Assembly (NCBI GenBank): GCA_015061575.1
Contig: SUWF01000010.1
Location: 1-64,000 of the forward strand
Direction of reading: 5' to 3'
Origin: Lentisphaerota bacterium
GTDB taxonomy: Bacteria > Verrucomicrobiota > Lentisphaeria > Victivallales > Victivallaceae
DNA length: 64,000 nucleotides
Position numbers and translations under genes: made by a program
The notes under the pieces: generated by a model
Database searches by the model: none
What the model saw: only the letters and a program-made list of their open reading frames with translations
What the model was told of the DNA's origin: nothing
Shown here: positions 26,471-34,847 of the stretch, piece by piece
Layout of the letters: every line of letters begins with the position of its first letter
Position numbering within the stretch: position 1 is the stretch's first letter

Positions 26471-27709
26471 ATGCGTTTGAACAAGGCTCAATGGTGCTGG
26501 CTTTTGTATGATCCGGGCAATGCAGCTTTTGCCTTGCTGGTACGGGCGGTTTTTGCTCCGCTTTTTTTTATGCTCTGCGTGCGGGGTATCTGGAACGAGG
26601 GGGAAGCGGCCGGTAAATGGGGACTGCTCTGTTCGGGAGCCGGAGTGGCGGCCGGATTTTTTTCGCTCTATTGCGGGGCGTTGGCCGATGCGGCGGTGCG
26701 GCGTAAATTGGCATTGGCTATTTCTACCTTGCTGGGGATATTTTCGACAGTGGCATTGGCGATGGTCAACGATTACCGCTGGGTGATGATCTGGTATTTT
26801 CTGGCGCTGGCGGCATTTATGCTCAGTAATTCATTTTATGATTCGCTGCTTATTTCGGTGGCTGAGCCGGAGAAATTCAGTTATCTCTCCACGCTGGCTT
26901 ACGGGTTTGGTTACCTGGGCGGCTTGCTGCCGTTTCTGGCTATGCTGGGTCTGGGGGGGCTGCTGAAAGACAGTGCATTGACCAGCCGGATAGCGTTTGT
27001 AACGGCGGCGGTTTGGTGGGGGATTTTTATGCTGCCGCTGCTGTTGGTGGTCAAAGAGCAGGGCGTGCCGCAGAAAAATGTCCGCTTTTACGCCGGTTTT
27101 GCTCAACTTGTCCATACGCTCAAAGATATATTGCATCACCGCAATGTTTTGATTTTTCTGATCGCATATTTTCTTTACATTGATGGCGTAAGTACCATAT
27201 TGATGATGGCAGCGCCGATTTCCATTGATATAGGTATGAGCGAGTACGCTTTGATGGGGACTATTCTGGGGTTGCAGATTATTGGATTTCCGGCCACTGT
27301 GGCAGCGGGCAAGCTGGCGCAGCGGTTTGGGGCCAGACGCATTGTTTATGTGGAGTTGGCGCTGTATGTGATCACGGCGGCGCTGATCGGAGTATTGTCG
27401 CTGGCAGAAAGTGCGTCGGCCAAGCTGGCGCTGTTTTTAACGGCGGCATTGTTGATTGCGCTGGCGCAGGGCGGTATCCAGTCGCTGAGCCGGTCGCTGT
27501 TCGGGTTGCTGATCCCGGCGGAGAAAGCGGCGGAATTTTTTGGTGTGTATAACATTTTCGGCAAGTTTACCACGGTGTTGGGGCCGATACTGGTCTATGC
27601 AGCATCGCAGTGGTGGCAGCGCAGTGAATACGGTATTGTCATGCTGATCGTACCGTTTTTGCTGGGCGGATTTATGCTTGGTAAGGTAAAATTTCCGGCC
27701 GGAAAATAA
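26471..27709 (+). CDS. MFS transporter of the Atg22/UMF1-like group
   Basis: A 412-residue inner-membrane protein with about 12 hydrophobic segments. The N-terminal LYDPGNAAFALLV matches the YDWANSAF-type signature of Atg22-like (UMF1) transporters, and the loop between helices 2 and 3 (GALADAAVRRKLAL) is the usual MFS motif A. A second-half motif GKLAQRFGARR is also present. Family members are thought to export small solutes such as amino acids; the substrate here is unknown. GGGAG precedes the ATG. The mazG gene follows after 26 nt and is probably co-transcribed. Confidence 0.85.
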   Translation: MRLNKAQWCWLLYDPGNAAFALLVRAVFAPLFFMLCVRGIWNEGEAAGKWGLLCSGAGVAAGFFSLYCGALADAAVRRKLALAISTLLGIFSTVALAMVNDYRWVMIWYFLALAAFMLSNSFYDSLLISVAEPEKFSYLSTLAYGFGYLGGLLPFLAMLGLGGLLKDSALTSRIAFVTAAVWWGIFMLPLLLVVKEQGVPQKNVRFYAGFAQLVHTLKDILHHRNVLIFLIAYFLYIDGVSTILMMAAPISIDIGMSEYALMGTILGLQIIGFPATVAAGKLAQRFGARRIVYVELALYVITAALIGVLSLAESASAKLALFLTAALLIALAQGGIQSLSRSLFGLLIPAEKAAEFFGVYNIFGKFTTVLGPILVYAASQWWQRSEYGIVMLIVPFLLGGFMLGKVKFPAGK

Positions 27710-27735
27710 GCGTGAAGTTATTTTAAGGAGTTGCA

Positions 27736-28557
27736 ATGGAAGAACGTATTACAGAATTTCCGGCTACAGCCGAAGGTTTGGCGTTGTTGGTCAAGGAACT
27801 GCGCAAGCCCTACGGCTGTCCGTGGGATCGCAAGCAGACGATCGAAAGTCTGCGTTCCAGCATGACCGGCGAATGTGCCGAGGTGCTGGAGGCGATCGAT
27901 CTGCATGATCGCAGCAATCTTTGCGAAGAGTTGGGCGATCTGCTGATGAATGTGGTTTTTATGGCGGTAGTCGCTGAAGAGGAAGGCTGTTTTGGTTGGA
28001 AGGATGTCTGTGGGAATGTCATCGAAAAAATGGTGCGGCGGCATGAACATGTTTTCGGCAGCAAGAAAGCGGAAAACGTGGAAGATGTGCTCAATATCTG
28101 GCAGGCAGCCAAAAAAGCGGAAAAAGGCGGCGCCGAATATCAGAGTATTTACGAAAAGCCCGTTTTGAGCTTATCGGCGCTGGATCGGGCAACAGAAGTG
28201 CAGAAAAGAGCCGCCAAAGTTAACTTTGACTGGGCCGATGAAGCCGGGGTGCTGACTAAGATCGGCGAGGAATATAAAGAACTGACCGAAGCAATGGCAT
28301 CCGGTGACGAAGCCGCAGTGGACGAGGAGTTGGGCGATCTGCTGTTTACGGCAGTTAATCTGGCCCGCTTCCGGAAACGGGCCAGTGCCGATGAACTGCT
28401 GCGCAGCGCCTGCCGCAAGTTTGTGGAACGTTTTCAGACGATGGAAAAGCTGTTGAGCGAAGAAGGAAAAAATGCGGCCGATTGTCCGGCAGAAGTGCTG
28501 GAAACTTACTATGTAAGGGCCAAAACTGCAGAAAATGCAAAAAAAAATAAAAAATAG
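27736..28557 (+). CDS. mazG: Nucleoside triphosphate pyrophosphohydrolase MazG
   Basis: A 273-residue cytosolic all-alpha NTP pyrophosphatase that removes aberrant or excess nucleotides. Two MazG domains are visible. The first (about 1-125) has PYGCPWDRKQTIESLR and the metal-binding ECAEVLEAID...CEELGDLL pattern. The second (about 150-240) has GEEYKELTEAM...VDEELGDLLFTAVNLARF. Length and the CPWD motif match E. coli-type two-domain MazG. It ends in a Lys/Asn-rich tail. AAGGAG precedes the ATG. Confidence 0.93.
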   Translation: MEERITEFPATAEGLALLVKELRKPYGCPWDRKQTIESLRSSMTGECAEVLEAIDLHDRSNLCEELGDLLMNVVFMAVVAEEEGCFGWKDVCGNVIEKMVRRHEHVFGSKKAENVEDVLNIWQAAKKAEKGGAEYQSIYEKPVLSLSALDRATEVQKRAAKVNFDWADEAGVLTKIGEEYKELTEAMASGDEAAVDEELGDLLFTAVNLARFRKRASADELLRSACRKFVERFQTMEKLLSEEGKNAADCPAEVLETYYVRAKTAENAKKNKK

Positions 28558-28661
28558 CGTTTTTTTTATTTGCATATACGCACTTTTGAGGTTAGTTTAT
28601 AGCGTGTTTTAATGCAGAAGTATATTATAAATAATAATAACATAATTTGAAAGGCAGAAAA

Positions 28662-29222
28662 ATGAAAAAGATCGTGCTTGCATTGCTGGTCGCTTTGAGC
28701 TTGTTCAGTGTGGCTTCCACCGCCCGGGCTAACGAAACGGTGGAAAAATTGGTGCTTTATGTGCCGAACCGGGTGGTCGATTTGTTTGACCTCTTTTCGG
28801 TCAATATCGGTTTTGGCCCCAAGGCGCAGTTGGAATTGATGTGTACCCGGTTTATCGGCGGTGGTTTCAGCGTCGGTACCAGTGCCATGCTTTACAAGGA
28901 TTGCAACCGTCAGTATGGCTGGGGGCTGCAGAATGGCTGGCATTGGCAGGTGCCCGGTTTTATGCAGGAAGATATCGAACGGCTCAAGACCAACCGTCTG
29001 GTGCTGAGTTATTGGGAAAGCTTTTTGGGTACACCATCTCCGGATCAGCAGATCTATGCGTTCCAGCGCGGTGCCCGTGACTACTGGCAGATCGGCGGCG
29101 GCGGCGGTTTGCTGGTCACCGGCGAAGTCTTTGTCAATCCGATCGAATGGATCGACTTTGCGCTGGGTTTCCTCTTCATCGATATTAAAGATGATGATTT
29201 CACCTTTGAAAACTTTCAGTGA
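28662..29222 (+). CDS. Small secreted protein of unknown function
   Basis: A 186-residue protein with a clear signal peptide (MKKIVLALLVALSLFSVASTARAN, cleavage likely after ARA, residues 21-23). The mature part begins ETVEKLVLYVPNRVVDLFDLFSVNIGFGPKAQ, shown here in outline only, followed by Gly-rich amphipathic strands (TRFIGGGFSVGTSAML, WQIGGGGGLLVTGEVFVN, WIDFALGFLFIDI), which suggests an outer-membrane-associated or small beta-barrel-like protein. No family name is recognised with confidence, though proteins with a PNR-DLFD stretch occur in Verrucomicrobia-group genomes (from memory). ATG at 28662 follows AAAGGCAG. A strong terminator follows. Confidence 0.7.
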   Translation: MKKIVLALLVALSLFSVASTARANETVEKLVLYVPNRVVDLFDLFSVNIGFGPKAQLELMCTRFIGGGFSVGTSAMLYKDCNRQYGWGLQNGWHWQVPGFMQEDIERLKTNRLVLSYWESFLGTPSPDQQIYAFQRGARDYWQIGGGGGLLVTGEVFVNPIEWIDFALGFLFIDIKDDDFTFENFQ

Positions 29223-29248
29223 TCGTTTCTGCTTCAGGTGTTGAATGC

Positions 29249-29290
29249 CGGGGAGTAACGGGGATGGCCCCGGTTGCTCCCCGTTTTTTT
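29249..29290 (+). terminator. Intrinsic terminator after the small secreted protein
   Basis: Stem CGGGGAG...CTCCCCG with an additional inner CGGGG/CCCCG stem, followed by seven T residues. It ends 8 nt before the next start codon, so it may also act as an attenuator for the downstream YkgJ-type gene. Confidence 0.9.
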
Positions 29291-29297
29291 GGTGGTT

Positions 29298-29645
29298 ATG
29301 AGTAAGGTTTTTGAGTGTAAGCGTTGCGGTAATTGCTGCCGCTGGCCGGGTTATGTGCGCATAAGCGCAGCCGAGGCGGATGCGATTGCAGATTTTCTGC
29401 AGATCCCGGTCGGGGATTTTATTGCCGATTGTACCCGTCTTACAGCCGATCGCAGCGGATTGTCGCTGCTGGAAAATCCTGACGGAAGCTGCCCTTATCT
29501 GATCGATTCCCCCGCCGGGCCCAGTTGTCAGCTGCAGGAAGTAAAGCCGCAGCAGTGCCTGGATTTTCCTTTGAAGTGGAATTTTCCGAATTGGCAGCAG
29601 GAGTGCGCCGGCGGAGCTGAAATGTTGAAAAACGTGGAGCAATAA
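29298..29645 (+). CDS. YkgJ-type cysteine-cluster protein
   Basis: A 115-residue protein of the zinc/iron-chelating UPF0153/YkgJ family. The N-terminal cluster is FECKRCGNCCRWPGYVRIS, with later cysteines in DGSCPYLI, SCQL and QCLDFPLKW. ATG at 29298 is chosen because the upstream in-frame TTG at 29274 lies inside the terminator stem. It is 31 nt upstream of gmk. The family binds metal, but its job is not established. Confidence 0.82.
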   Translation: MSKVFECKRCGNCCRWPGYVRISAAEADAIADFLQIPVGDFIADCTRLTADRSGLSLLENPDGSCPYLIDSPAGPSCQLQEVKPQQCLDFPLKWNFPNWQQECAGGAEMLKNVEQ

Positions 29646-29676
29646 CTCTTATTACGAGCAAGGAGCAAATTTTATT

Positions 29677-30300
29677 ATGAGTGCAAAACGTCTTGGCAGT
29701 GCTGTGATAATTTCCGGTCCCAGTGGAGTGGGCAAATCCACTGTCTGCGGCAAGGTGCGCGAACAGTTTCCGGAATTGCAATTTTCCATATCCTGTACCA
29801 CCCGTCAGCCCCGGCCGGGCGAAATCGACGGCGTGCATTACTACTATTTGAGCAAAGATGAGTTTGAAAAACGCATCGCCAACGGGGATTTTATTGAATA
29901 TGCCCGGGTTTTTGACAATATTTACGGTACGCTGGCCAGCGAGGTGATTGAACGGGTGCAGGCGGGCAAAGATGTTTTTCTGGATATCGATGTGCAGGGC
30001 GCTATACAAATCCAGGCGGCGGCGGAAAAAAATCCGCTGCTGAAGAAGGTTTGCGAATTTATTCTGCTGGCGCCGCCTTCGTTTGCAGTGTTGGAAAAAC
30101 GGCTGCGTGACCGGGCCAGCGATTCCGCTGAACAAGTGGAAATGCGTTTGGCCAAAGCCAAGTACGAATTGAGCTTTTTCCGCAAATACAATTATCTGGT
30201 GGTCAACGATCAGCTGGATAAAGCAGTAGCCGATGTGGCGGCGATCATCCGCAGCGCCGGATTGCGCACTGATCGGCTGCCGGAGGATTTTCTGCAATGA
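29677..30300 (+). CDS. gmk: Guanylate kinase
   Basis: A 207-residue cytosolic kinase that converts GMP to GDP with ATP. The P-loop GPSGVGKST is at 14-22, followed by the GMP-binding SCTTRQPRPGEIDGVHYYYL segment near 39-58. Then come GDFIEYARVFDNIYGT, Walker-B-like DVFLDIDVQGA near 104, and lid RDRASDSAEQVEMRL. Length is standard. AAGGAGC precedes the ATG. Its stop overlaps the coaC start by 4 nt (ATGA), so gmk, coaC and folD form an operon. Confidence 0.96.
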   Translation: MSAKRLGSAVIISGPSGVGKSTVCGKVREQFPELQFSISCTTRQPRPGEIDGVHYYYLSKDEFEKRIANGDFIEYARVFDNIYGTLASEVIERVQAGKDVFLDIDVQGAIQIQAAAEKNPLLKKVCEFILLAPPSFAVLEKRLRDRASDSAEQVEMRLAKAKYELSFFRKYNYLVVNDQLDKAVADVAAIIRSAGLRTDRLPEDFLQ

Positions 30301-30851
30301 GTGATGTCAAACATGTGGTGCTGGGAGTAACCGGCGGGATCGCAGCCTACAAAGCGGCCGATTTGACCAGCAAGCTTACTCAGCTGGGGATCGTGGTTCA
30401 TGTGGTGATGACCGAAGCGGCAACCAAATTAGTTACACCCCGGACTTTTCAGACACTTTCCCGGCAGCCGGTTACCACTTCGCTGTGGGAAGTGCAGGAT
30501 TGGCGTCCGGAGCATGTGGAATTGGGGCAGTTGGCCGATTTGATGGTCATTGCGCCCTGCACAGCCAATATGATGGGCAAGATCGCACACGGTATTGCCG
30601 ATGATGCGCTTTCCACCTGCGTGCTGGCCAACCGGGCTCCGCTGATGCTGGCGCCGGCGATGAATCCGGCGATGTGGCAGAATCCGGCAGTGCAGGACAA
30701 TGCTGAATTGCTGCGCAAGCGCAATATAAAGTTGATCGGCCCGGCCGAAGGCCATGTGGCATGCGGCCCCGGCGGTACCGGCAGAATGGTGGAAGTGGCC
30801 GAATTGGTGAATGAAATTTGCAAGGTTTTAGATATAAATACGGGAGAATGA
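30297..30851 (+). CDS. coaC: Phosphopantothenoylcysteine decarboxylase, stand-alone CoaC
   Basis: A 184-residue HFCD-family flavoprotein that decarboxylates 4'-phosphopantothenoylcysteine in coenzyme A synthesis. Motifs: VTGGIAAYKAADL at 10-22, the FMN-binding APCTANMMGKIAHGIADD segment near 83, the MNPAMWQNPAVQ active-site region near 122, and ACGPGGTGRM near 158. Most bacteria have a fused CoaBC of about 400 residues. Here the frame stops after the decarboxylase domain and folD begins 2 nt later, so the CoaB synthetase must be encoded elsewhere. The N-terminal His is in TPRTFQTLS context rather than clearly placed. It overlaps gmk by 4 nt. Confidence 0.88.
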   Translation: MSDVKHVVLGVTGGIAAYKAADLTSKLTQLGIVVHVVMTEAATKLVTPRTFQTLSRQPVTTSLWEVQDWRPEHVELGQLADLMVIAPCTANMMGKIAHGIADDALSTCVLANRAPLMLAPAMNPAMWQNPAVQDNAELLRKRNIKLIGPAEGHVACGPGGTGRMVEVAELVNEICKVLDINTGE

Positions 30852-30852
30852 T

Positions 30853-31749
30853 ATGGAAGCAAAAGTACTTTCCGGTAAAGAGTGTGCCGCCAGCGTAAAT
30901 GCCGAAACTCAAGCGATGGCGCAGGAGTTTATTGCCGAGTTCGGGATCGCTCCGGCGTTGGCGGTGATCCTTATCGGCGATGATCCGGCCAGTTGTGTAT
31001 ATGTCAACAGCAAAGCGCAAAAGTGTGTGGAACTGGGTTTGCGCAGCGAAAAGTTTCTGCTGGATAAAGATGCCACCATGGATGAAGTGCTTGCTTTGAT
31101 CGATAAGCTCAACAATGATCCGACCATCCACGGTATACTCGTGCAGTCCCCGCCGCCGCCGCAAATCGATGAAGAAAAAGTGATTGCAGCGATCGATCCC
31201 GGTAAGGACGTAGATTGCTTCCATGCGCTCAACGTCGGCAAGATGCTGATTGGCAAGACGGATGGATTTTTCCCCTGTACGCCTTACGGGGTTTTGAAAA
31301 TATTGGAATATTACAACATTGACCCCGCCGGCAAGCATGTGGTGGTCATCGGCCGCAGCAACATTGTCGGCAAACCGCTGATGGCACTTTTGGTGCAGAA
31401 AGCTGCCGGAGCCAATGCTACCGTTACTTGTGTGCATTCGGCAACGGTCGATCTGCCCAGTTACACCCGGCAGGCTGATATATTGATCGCCGCTATCGGC
31501 AAGAGCGAATTTGTTAAAGCTGATATGGTCAAGCCCGGAGCCGTGGTGATCGATGTGGGCATCAACCGCATTCCGGATGCCACCAAAAAGTCCGGCAACC
31601 GGCTGGTCGGCGATGTGGATTACGCCGGAGTGGCACCGTTGGCTTCGGCGATTACGCCGGTTCCCGGCGGAGTCGGTCCCATGACCATTGCCATGCTTAT
31701 GCGCAATACTGTGCGGGCAGCGTTGATGAGTAAAGGCAAAAAACTTTGA
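30853..31749 (+). CDS. folD: Bifunctional methylene-THF dehydrogenase/cyclohydrolase
   Basis: A 298-residue cytosolic enzyme that interconverts 5,10-methylene-, methenyl- and 10-formyl-tetrahydrofolate with NADP. The catalytic segment SCVYVNSKAQKC carries the conserved Tyr50 and Lys54. VQSPPPPQID near 97 corresponds to the VQLPLP loop. KDVDCFHALNVGKM, PCTPYGVLKILEYY, the Rossmann motif VVIGRSNIVGKP near 160, and TPVPGGVGPMTIAMLM near 270 complete the family pattern. It sits 2 nt after coaC. It links to the MetH pair (45521-48597) and the PurL gene as one-carbon and purine functions. Confidence 0.96.
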   Translation: MEAKVLSGKECAASVNAETQAMAQEFIAEFGIAPALAVILIGDDPASCVYVNSKAQKCVELGLRSEKFLLDKDATMDEVLALIDKLNNDPTIHGILVQSPPPPQIDEEKVIAAIDPGKDVDCFHALNVGKMLIGKTDGFFPCTPYGVLKILEYYNIDPAGKHVVVIGRSNIVGKPLMALLVQKAAGANATVTCVHSATVDLPSYTRQADILIAAIGKSEFVKADMVKPGAVVIDVGINRIPDATKKSGNRLVGDVDYAGVAPLASAITPVPGGVGPMTIAMLMRNTVRAALMSKGKKL

Positions 31750-31781
31750 TGTTATTTGAGTAATGTTACAGGAAGTTTACT

Positions 31782-33671
31782 ATGGCAAGCAGCAATAAGT
31801 GGACGTGGGATCGGCAGAATACGCCCGGAAACATAAATTGTGCATTGGATTCTTTGCGGGAATTGTGGGATCTGGACTGCAATGATTCCACCGCCAAAAA
31901 ACTGGTGTTTGAAGCAATCAATGCCGATGAAGTGACAAGCGAAGTCGAATATACTGCCGAAGGTGCAATAATCCGTTACAATACCCTCAATGCTGCATTG
32001 CGTGGTGTGGGCAGTGCCATCAGCGGAATTGCCGGACGGCAAAGCACGCCTTTTACCATGCTGGGGATCATGGTGGATCTTTCCCGCAATCTGGTATTTA
32101 AAACCGATGCCATGATCAAGATATTCCGGCGGCTGGCGATATTGGGTTTTAATACGGTATTGCTTTATTGTGAAGATACTTATGAATTACCAGACGAACC
32201 GGCGTTCGGCGTGATGCGCGGCCGTTACTCTGCCGAGGAGATCCGTTTGATGGACGATGCGGCTGCCGCTGTGGGCGTGGAACTTATCGGATGTATTCAG
32301 ACGCTGGGGCACATGGATCAGGTGCTGCGCTGGTCGGGCGCTTACAGCAAAGTTACAGATACGGTCGGTGAATTGCGCGTGGATGTACCTGAAACGCATC
32401 AGCTGATCGGCAAGATGCTGGATTTCTGGAGCCAAAATCTGCGCAGTCGCCGTATCCATGTAGGTATGGATGAAACGCACAATCTCGGTCGGGGCAAATA
32501 TCTGGATGAAAAAGGTTTTACGCCGCAGTTTGAGCTTTTTACCATGCACCTCAACGCCGTGACCAAAGCGTGTGTGGAACGGGGACTCAAGCCGATGATC
32601 TGGAGTGATATGTTTTTCCGGTTGGGCAATTCCCGGCGGGAATATTATGCACTCGACAGCAACATTCCTGCCGATGTGCGTGCTGCCATACCTGAAGATG
32701 TGCAGCTGGTCTACTGGGATTACTACAATTATCAGCAGGATTTTTACGAAAAGTTTATTGAAATGCACCGGGAGTTGAGCGGTGAACCGCTGATGGGGGC
32801 AGGTCTGTGGATATGGAGCCGCCTCTGGTACGATCATGTACTCAGCGGGATCGCCAACCGGGCCTGCATCAACGGGTGCCGGAACCGGAAACTCAAAGAG
32901 ATATTTTTCACCATGTGGGGTGATGACGGGGCGATCTGCCATTGGGATTCAGCTTGGACAGGTTTGACTGAAGCATCGGATCTGGCCTATGGTGTGGATG
33001 ATGAAGATGTCACTTCGCAACGTTATAAAGGTTTGACCGGCAGTGATTACCGAATCAACCGCCTGCCAGGTTTGATGCACCGGGTCACCCGGCAGTCCGG
33101 GCCGGATCATGAGCTGCCGAGAAATCATAACTCCGATCTGGCGATTTTCTGGGATGATTTGCTGCAAGGTTTGGGGTACCGCAATATGCTGACTATTGAT
33201 AAAACTTTGCCCGGCAAAATGCTGAGCGATTTGCAGAATATAGTCTGTCAGCTGGAGCCGCATAAGGATGATTGCGGCGGCGGTAATCTCAAATATGGTT
33301 GGCTGCTGGCCAGATATCTGCGCGACAAATTGTCCTGCCGGATGCAGCTGCTGGAAGCCTATGCTGCCGGCGATAAAGCTGCTTTACAGCTGCTGGCAGA
33401 TAAAAACATTGTGGAATTGACCGGACTTTTTGAGGAAGTCATGCAGGAGTTCCGCAAACAGTGGCTGGCTTGCGGCAAGGTGTTCGGTTTGGAAACTATG
33501 CAGCACCGTATGGGCGGTCAGAAAGAACGGCTGCAGGAAGCCTCCCGCCGGATCAAAGAGTATCTCGCAGGAGAATGTGCAGCACTTGAAGAGCTGGAAG
33601 AACCGCTTTTGAAGAGCGAAGAACGCATGGTTCTCTATCGGGATATGGCCAGCGGCAGTATTTGGTGGTAA
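31782..33671 (+). CDS. GH20-like beta-N-acetylhexosaminidase, no signal peptide
   Basis: A 629-residue protein with a GH20-type organisation: a small alpha/beta domain (about 1-95), then a TIM barrel starting MLGIMVDLSRN near 100. Important stretches are LAILGFNTVLLYCEDTYELP, VELIGCIQTLGHMDQVLRW, and RIHVGMDETHNLGRG near 225, where the Asp-Glu pair matches the GH20 catalytic and acid/base pair. LKPMIWSDMFFRLG and YWDYYNY follow. The C-terminal roughly 200 residues are helical. No signal peptide is seen, so it would act on imported saccharides in the cytosol, consistent with the N-acetylhexosamine kinase and pyrophosphorylase-like genes. The start lies 32 nt after folD. Family assignment is good; substrate is inferred. 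Confidence 0.78.
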   Translation: MASSNKWTWDRQNTPGNINCALDSLRELWDLDCNDSTAKKLVFEAINADEVTSEVEYTAEGAIIRYNTLNAALRGVGSAISGIAGRQSTPFTMLGIMVDLSRNLVFKTDAMIKIFRRLAILGFNTVLLYCEDTYELPDEPAFGVMRGRYSAEEIRLMDDAAAAVGVELIGCIQTLGHMDQVLRWSGAYSKVTDTVGELRVDVPETHQLIGKMLDFWSQNLRSRRIHVGMDETHNLGRGKYLDEKGFTPQFELFTMHLNAVTKACVERGLKPMIWSDMFFRLGNSRREYYALDSNIPADVRAAIPEDVQLVYWDYYNYQQDFYEKFIEMHRELSGEPLMGAGLWIWSRLWYDHVLSGIANRACINGCRNRKLKEIFFTMWGDDGAICHWDSAWTGLTEASDLAYGVDDEDVTSQRYKGLTGSDYRINRLPGLMHRVTRQSGPDHELPRNHNSDLAIFWDDLLQGLGYRNMLTIDKTLPGKMLSDLQNIVCQLEPHKDDCGGGNLKYGWLLARYLRDKLSCRMQLLEAYAAGDKAALQLLADKNIVELTGLFEEVMQEFRKQWLACGKVFGLETMQHRMGGQKERLQEASRRIKEYLAGECAALEELEEPLLKSEERMVLYRDMASGSIWW

Positions 33672-33708
33672 GTTTTCTGAAAAAAAAATGTTATCAGGCT
33701 TGAAAAAA

Positions 33709-33736
33709 TTGCACAAACGTTTAAATTAAGTATAAA
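33709..33736 (+). promoter_or_regulatory. Putative promoter for the EIIA-like gene
   Basis: TTGCAC (33709-33714) and TATAAA (33731-33736) with 16 nt between, about 35 nt upstream of the ATG. Confidence 0.45.
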
Positions 33737-33771
33737 TACACACATAACATAAAAAAGAGAGTTAGAGTATT

Positions 33772-34227
33772 ATGGAAAAGATCGCATTTGGAAAGTTTCT
33801 GACCAAGGATTCTGTGGTGGTTATTCACGCTGAAGACAAGAAGACCGCTTTTGACCAGCTGGTGGCCCGGGTTGCTGATTTGGCCCACCTGGATCGTGAT
33901 GTGGTATCGAGATTGGTTTGGAAACGCGAAAATATGATGCCTACCGGTGTTGGTCAGGGGCTTGGTTTGCCCCACATCCGGGTCGAACGCATGGATAACC
34001 CGGTGATTCTGATTGGTGTTTGCGCCAATCCGATCAGCGATTACGAAACTCAGGATGGCGAACCGGTGCGGGTGATTGTCTTTATCGCCGCTGATGATGC
34101 CGATCAGGAAGGATATCTTGGCTTGCTCAGCAGCGTATCCAGCAAGATGCGCAACGCCGATTTGATTGCGCAGATCCTGGAAAATCAGGCCAAACCCCAG
34201 CAGATCCTAGCTTTGCTGCAGGATTGA
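33772..34227 (+). CDS. PTS EIIA-type (PtsN/fructose family) protein
   Basis: A 151-residue cytosolic phosphocarrier-domain protein of the nitrogen/fructose EIIA class. The active-site histidine lies in GVGQGLGLPHIRV near residue 64, the usual context for PtsN-like proteins, and the preceding KRENMMPTGV matches the RE...STG element. No EIIB, EIIC, HPr or EI gene is next to it. It is therefore more likely regulatory than part of a sugar permease. A 131-residue zinc-ribbon protein starts 21 nt later. Confidence 0.85.
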   Translation: MEKIAFGKFLTKDSVVVIHAEDKKTAFDQLVARVADLAHLDRDVVSRLVWKRENMMPTGVGQGLGLPHIRVERMDNPVILIGVCANPISDYETQDGEPVRVIVFIAADDADQEGYLGLLSSVSSKMRNADLIAQILENQAKPQQILALLQD

Positions 34228-34248
34228 GTATAAGGAACGGGATTGGTT

Positions 34249-34644
34249 ATGGAGCAAGCTAACACGCTGGGAGCCAAAGCGCAAATCGACTTTAAGTGTC
34301 TGGACAGCGGCAATTGCGACGGCGTAGTCAAGTTCAATCTGGCCGAAGTTTGCGATCCGGAGTTTCAGGCGGTATGTCCCAAATGTCATCGGGCTTATCA
34401 GCTGGATGAAACGCTGAGGAACAAGCTGGTCAGAATGATGAAGCTGGTGGCGGCGATCCGGGAAGCAGAGGATATTTTAGGAGACAGTTCCGTGGCGGTC
34501 ACGGTAGCAGGAGCTAAAGAGGTAAAGATACCTTATGTGTTGCTGCTGACCCGTCTCAATACGCTTATAACGCTTGAGTTCGGCGACCGTAAAGTGGATT
34601 TTCATTTGCGCATAGAGCCTTCCTCACCGGATACGTTCCGTTGA
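34249..34644 (+). CDS. Small zinc-ribbon-like protein of unknown function
   Basis: A 131-residue protein with an N-terminal cysteine arrangement (FKCLDSGNCDG, then EVCDPEFQAVCPKCHRAYQL) resembling a zinc ribbon, followed by an alpha/beta region (KLVRMMKLVAAIREAEDIL, PYVLLLTRLNTLITLEFG). No family recognised. ATG at 34249 has AAGGAA upstream; the in-frame TTG at 34243 is less likely. It sits between the EIIA-like gene and secA, probably co-transcribed with the former. Confidence 0.65.
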   Translation: MEQANTLGAKAQIDFKCLDSGNCDGVVKFNLAEVCDPEFQAVCPKCHRAYQLDETLRNKLVRMMKLVAAIREAEDILGDSSVAVTVAGAKEVKIPYVLLLTRLNTLITLEFGDRKVDFHLRIEPSSPDTFR

Positions 34645-34781
34645 CCGGCGATAGCGTCTGAAGCGTATGACAGCAGCTGACGTTCAGGTGAAAATGATGC
34701 TTGTGATGCGCTGTAAAATATCTGGATCGGATACCGATGCTGAGCAAATAGTAAAAAAATAGATCAAGAAGACCTGTTATG

Positions 34782-34827
34782 ACCGTCTTGGCAGTGTGAA
34801 TATCTGCCGGACGGTATGGGTTTTTTT
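34782..34827 (+). terminator. Terminator or attenuator upstream of secA
   Basis: Stem ACCGT..GGCAG / CTGCC..ACGGT with a short loop, followed 5 nt later by seven T residues, ending about 20 nt before the secA ATG. It may end the EIIA/zinc-ribbon transcript or attenuate secA. Confidence 0.5.
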
Positions 34828-34847
34828 GAGCAAACACAGGAAAATTT

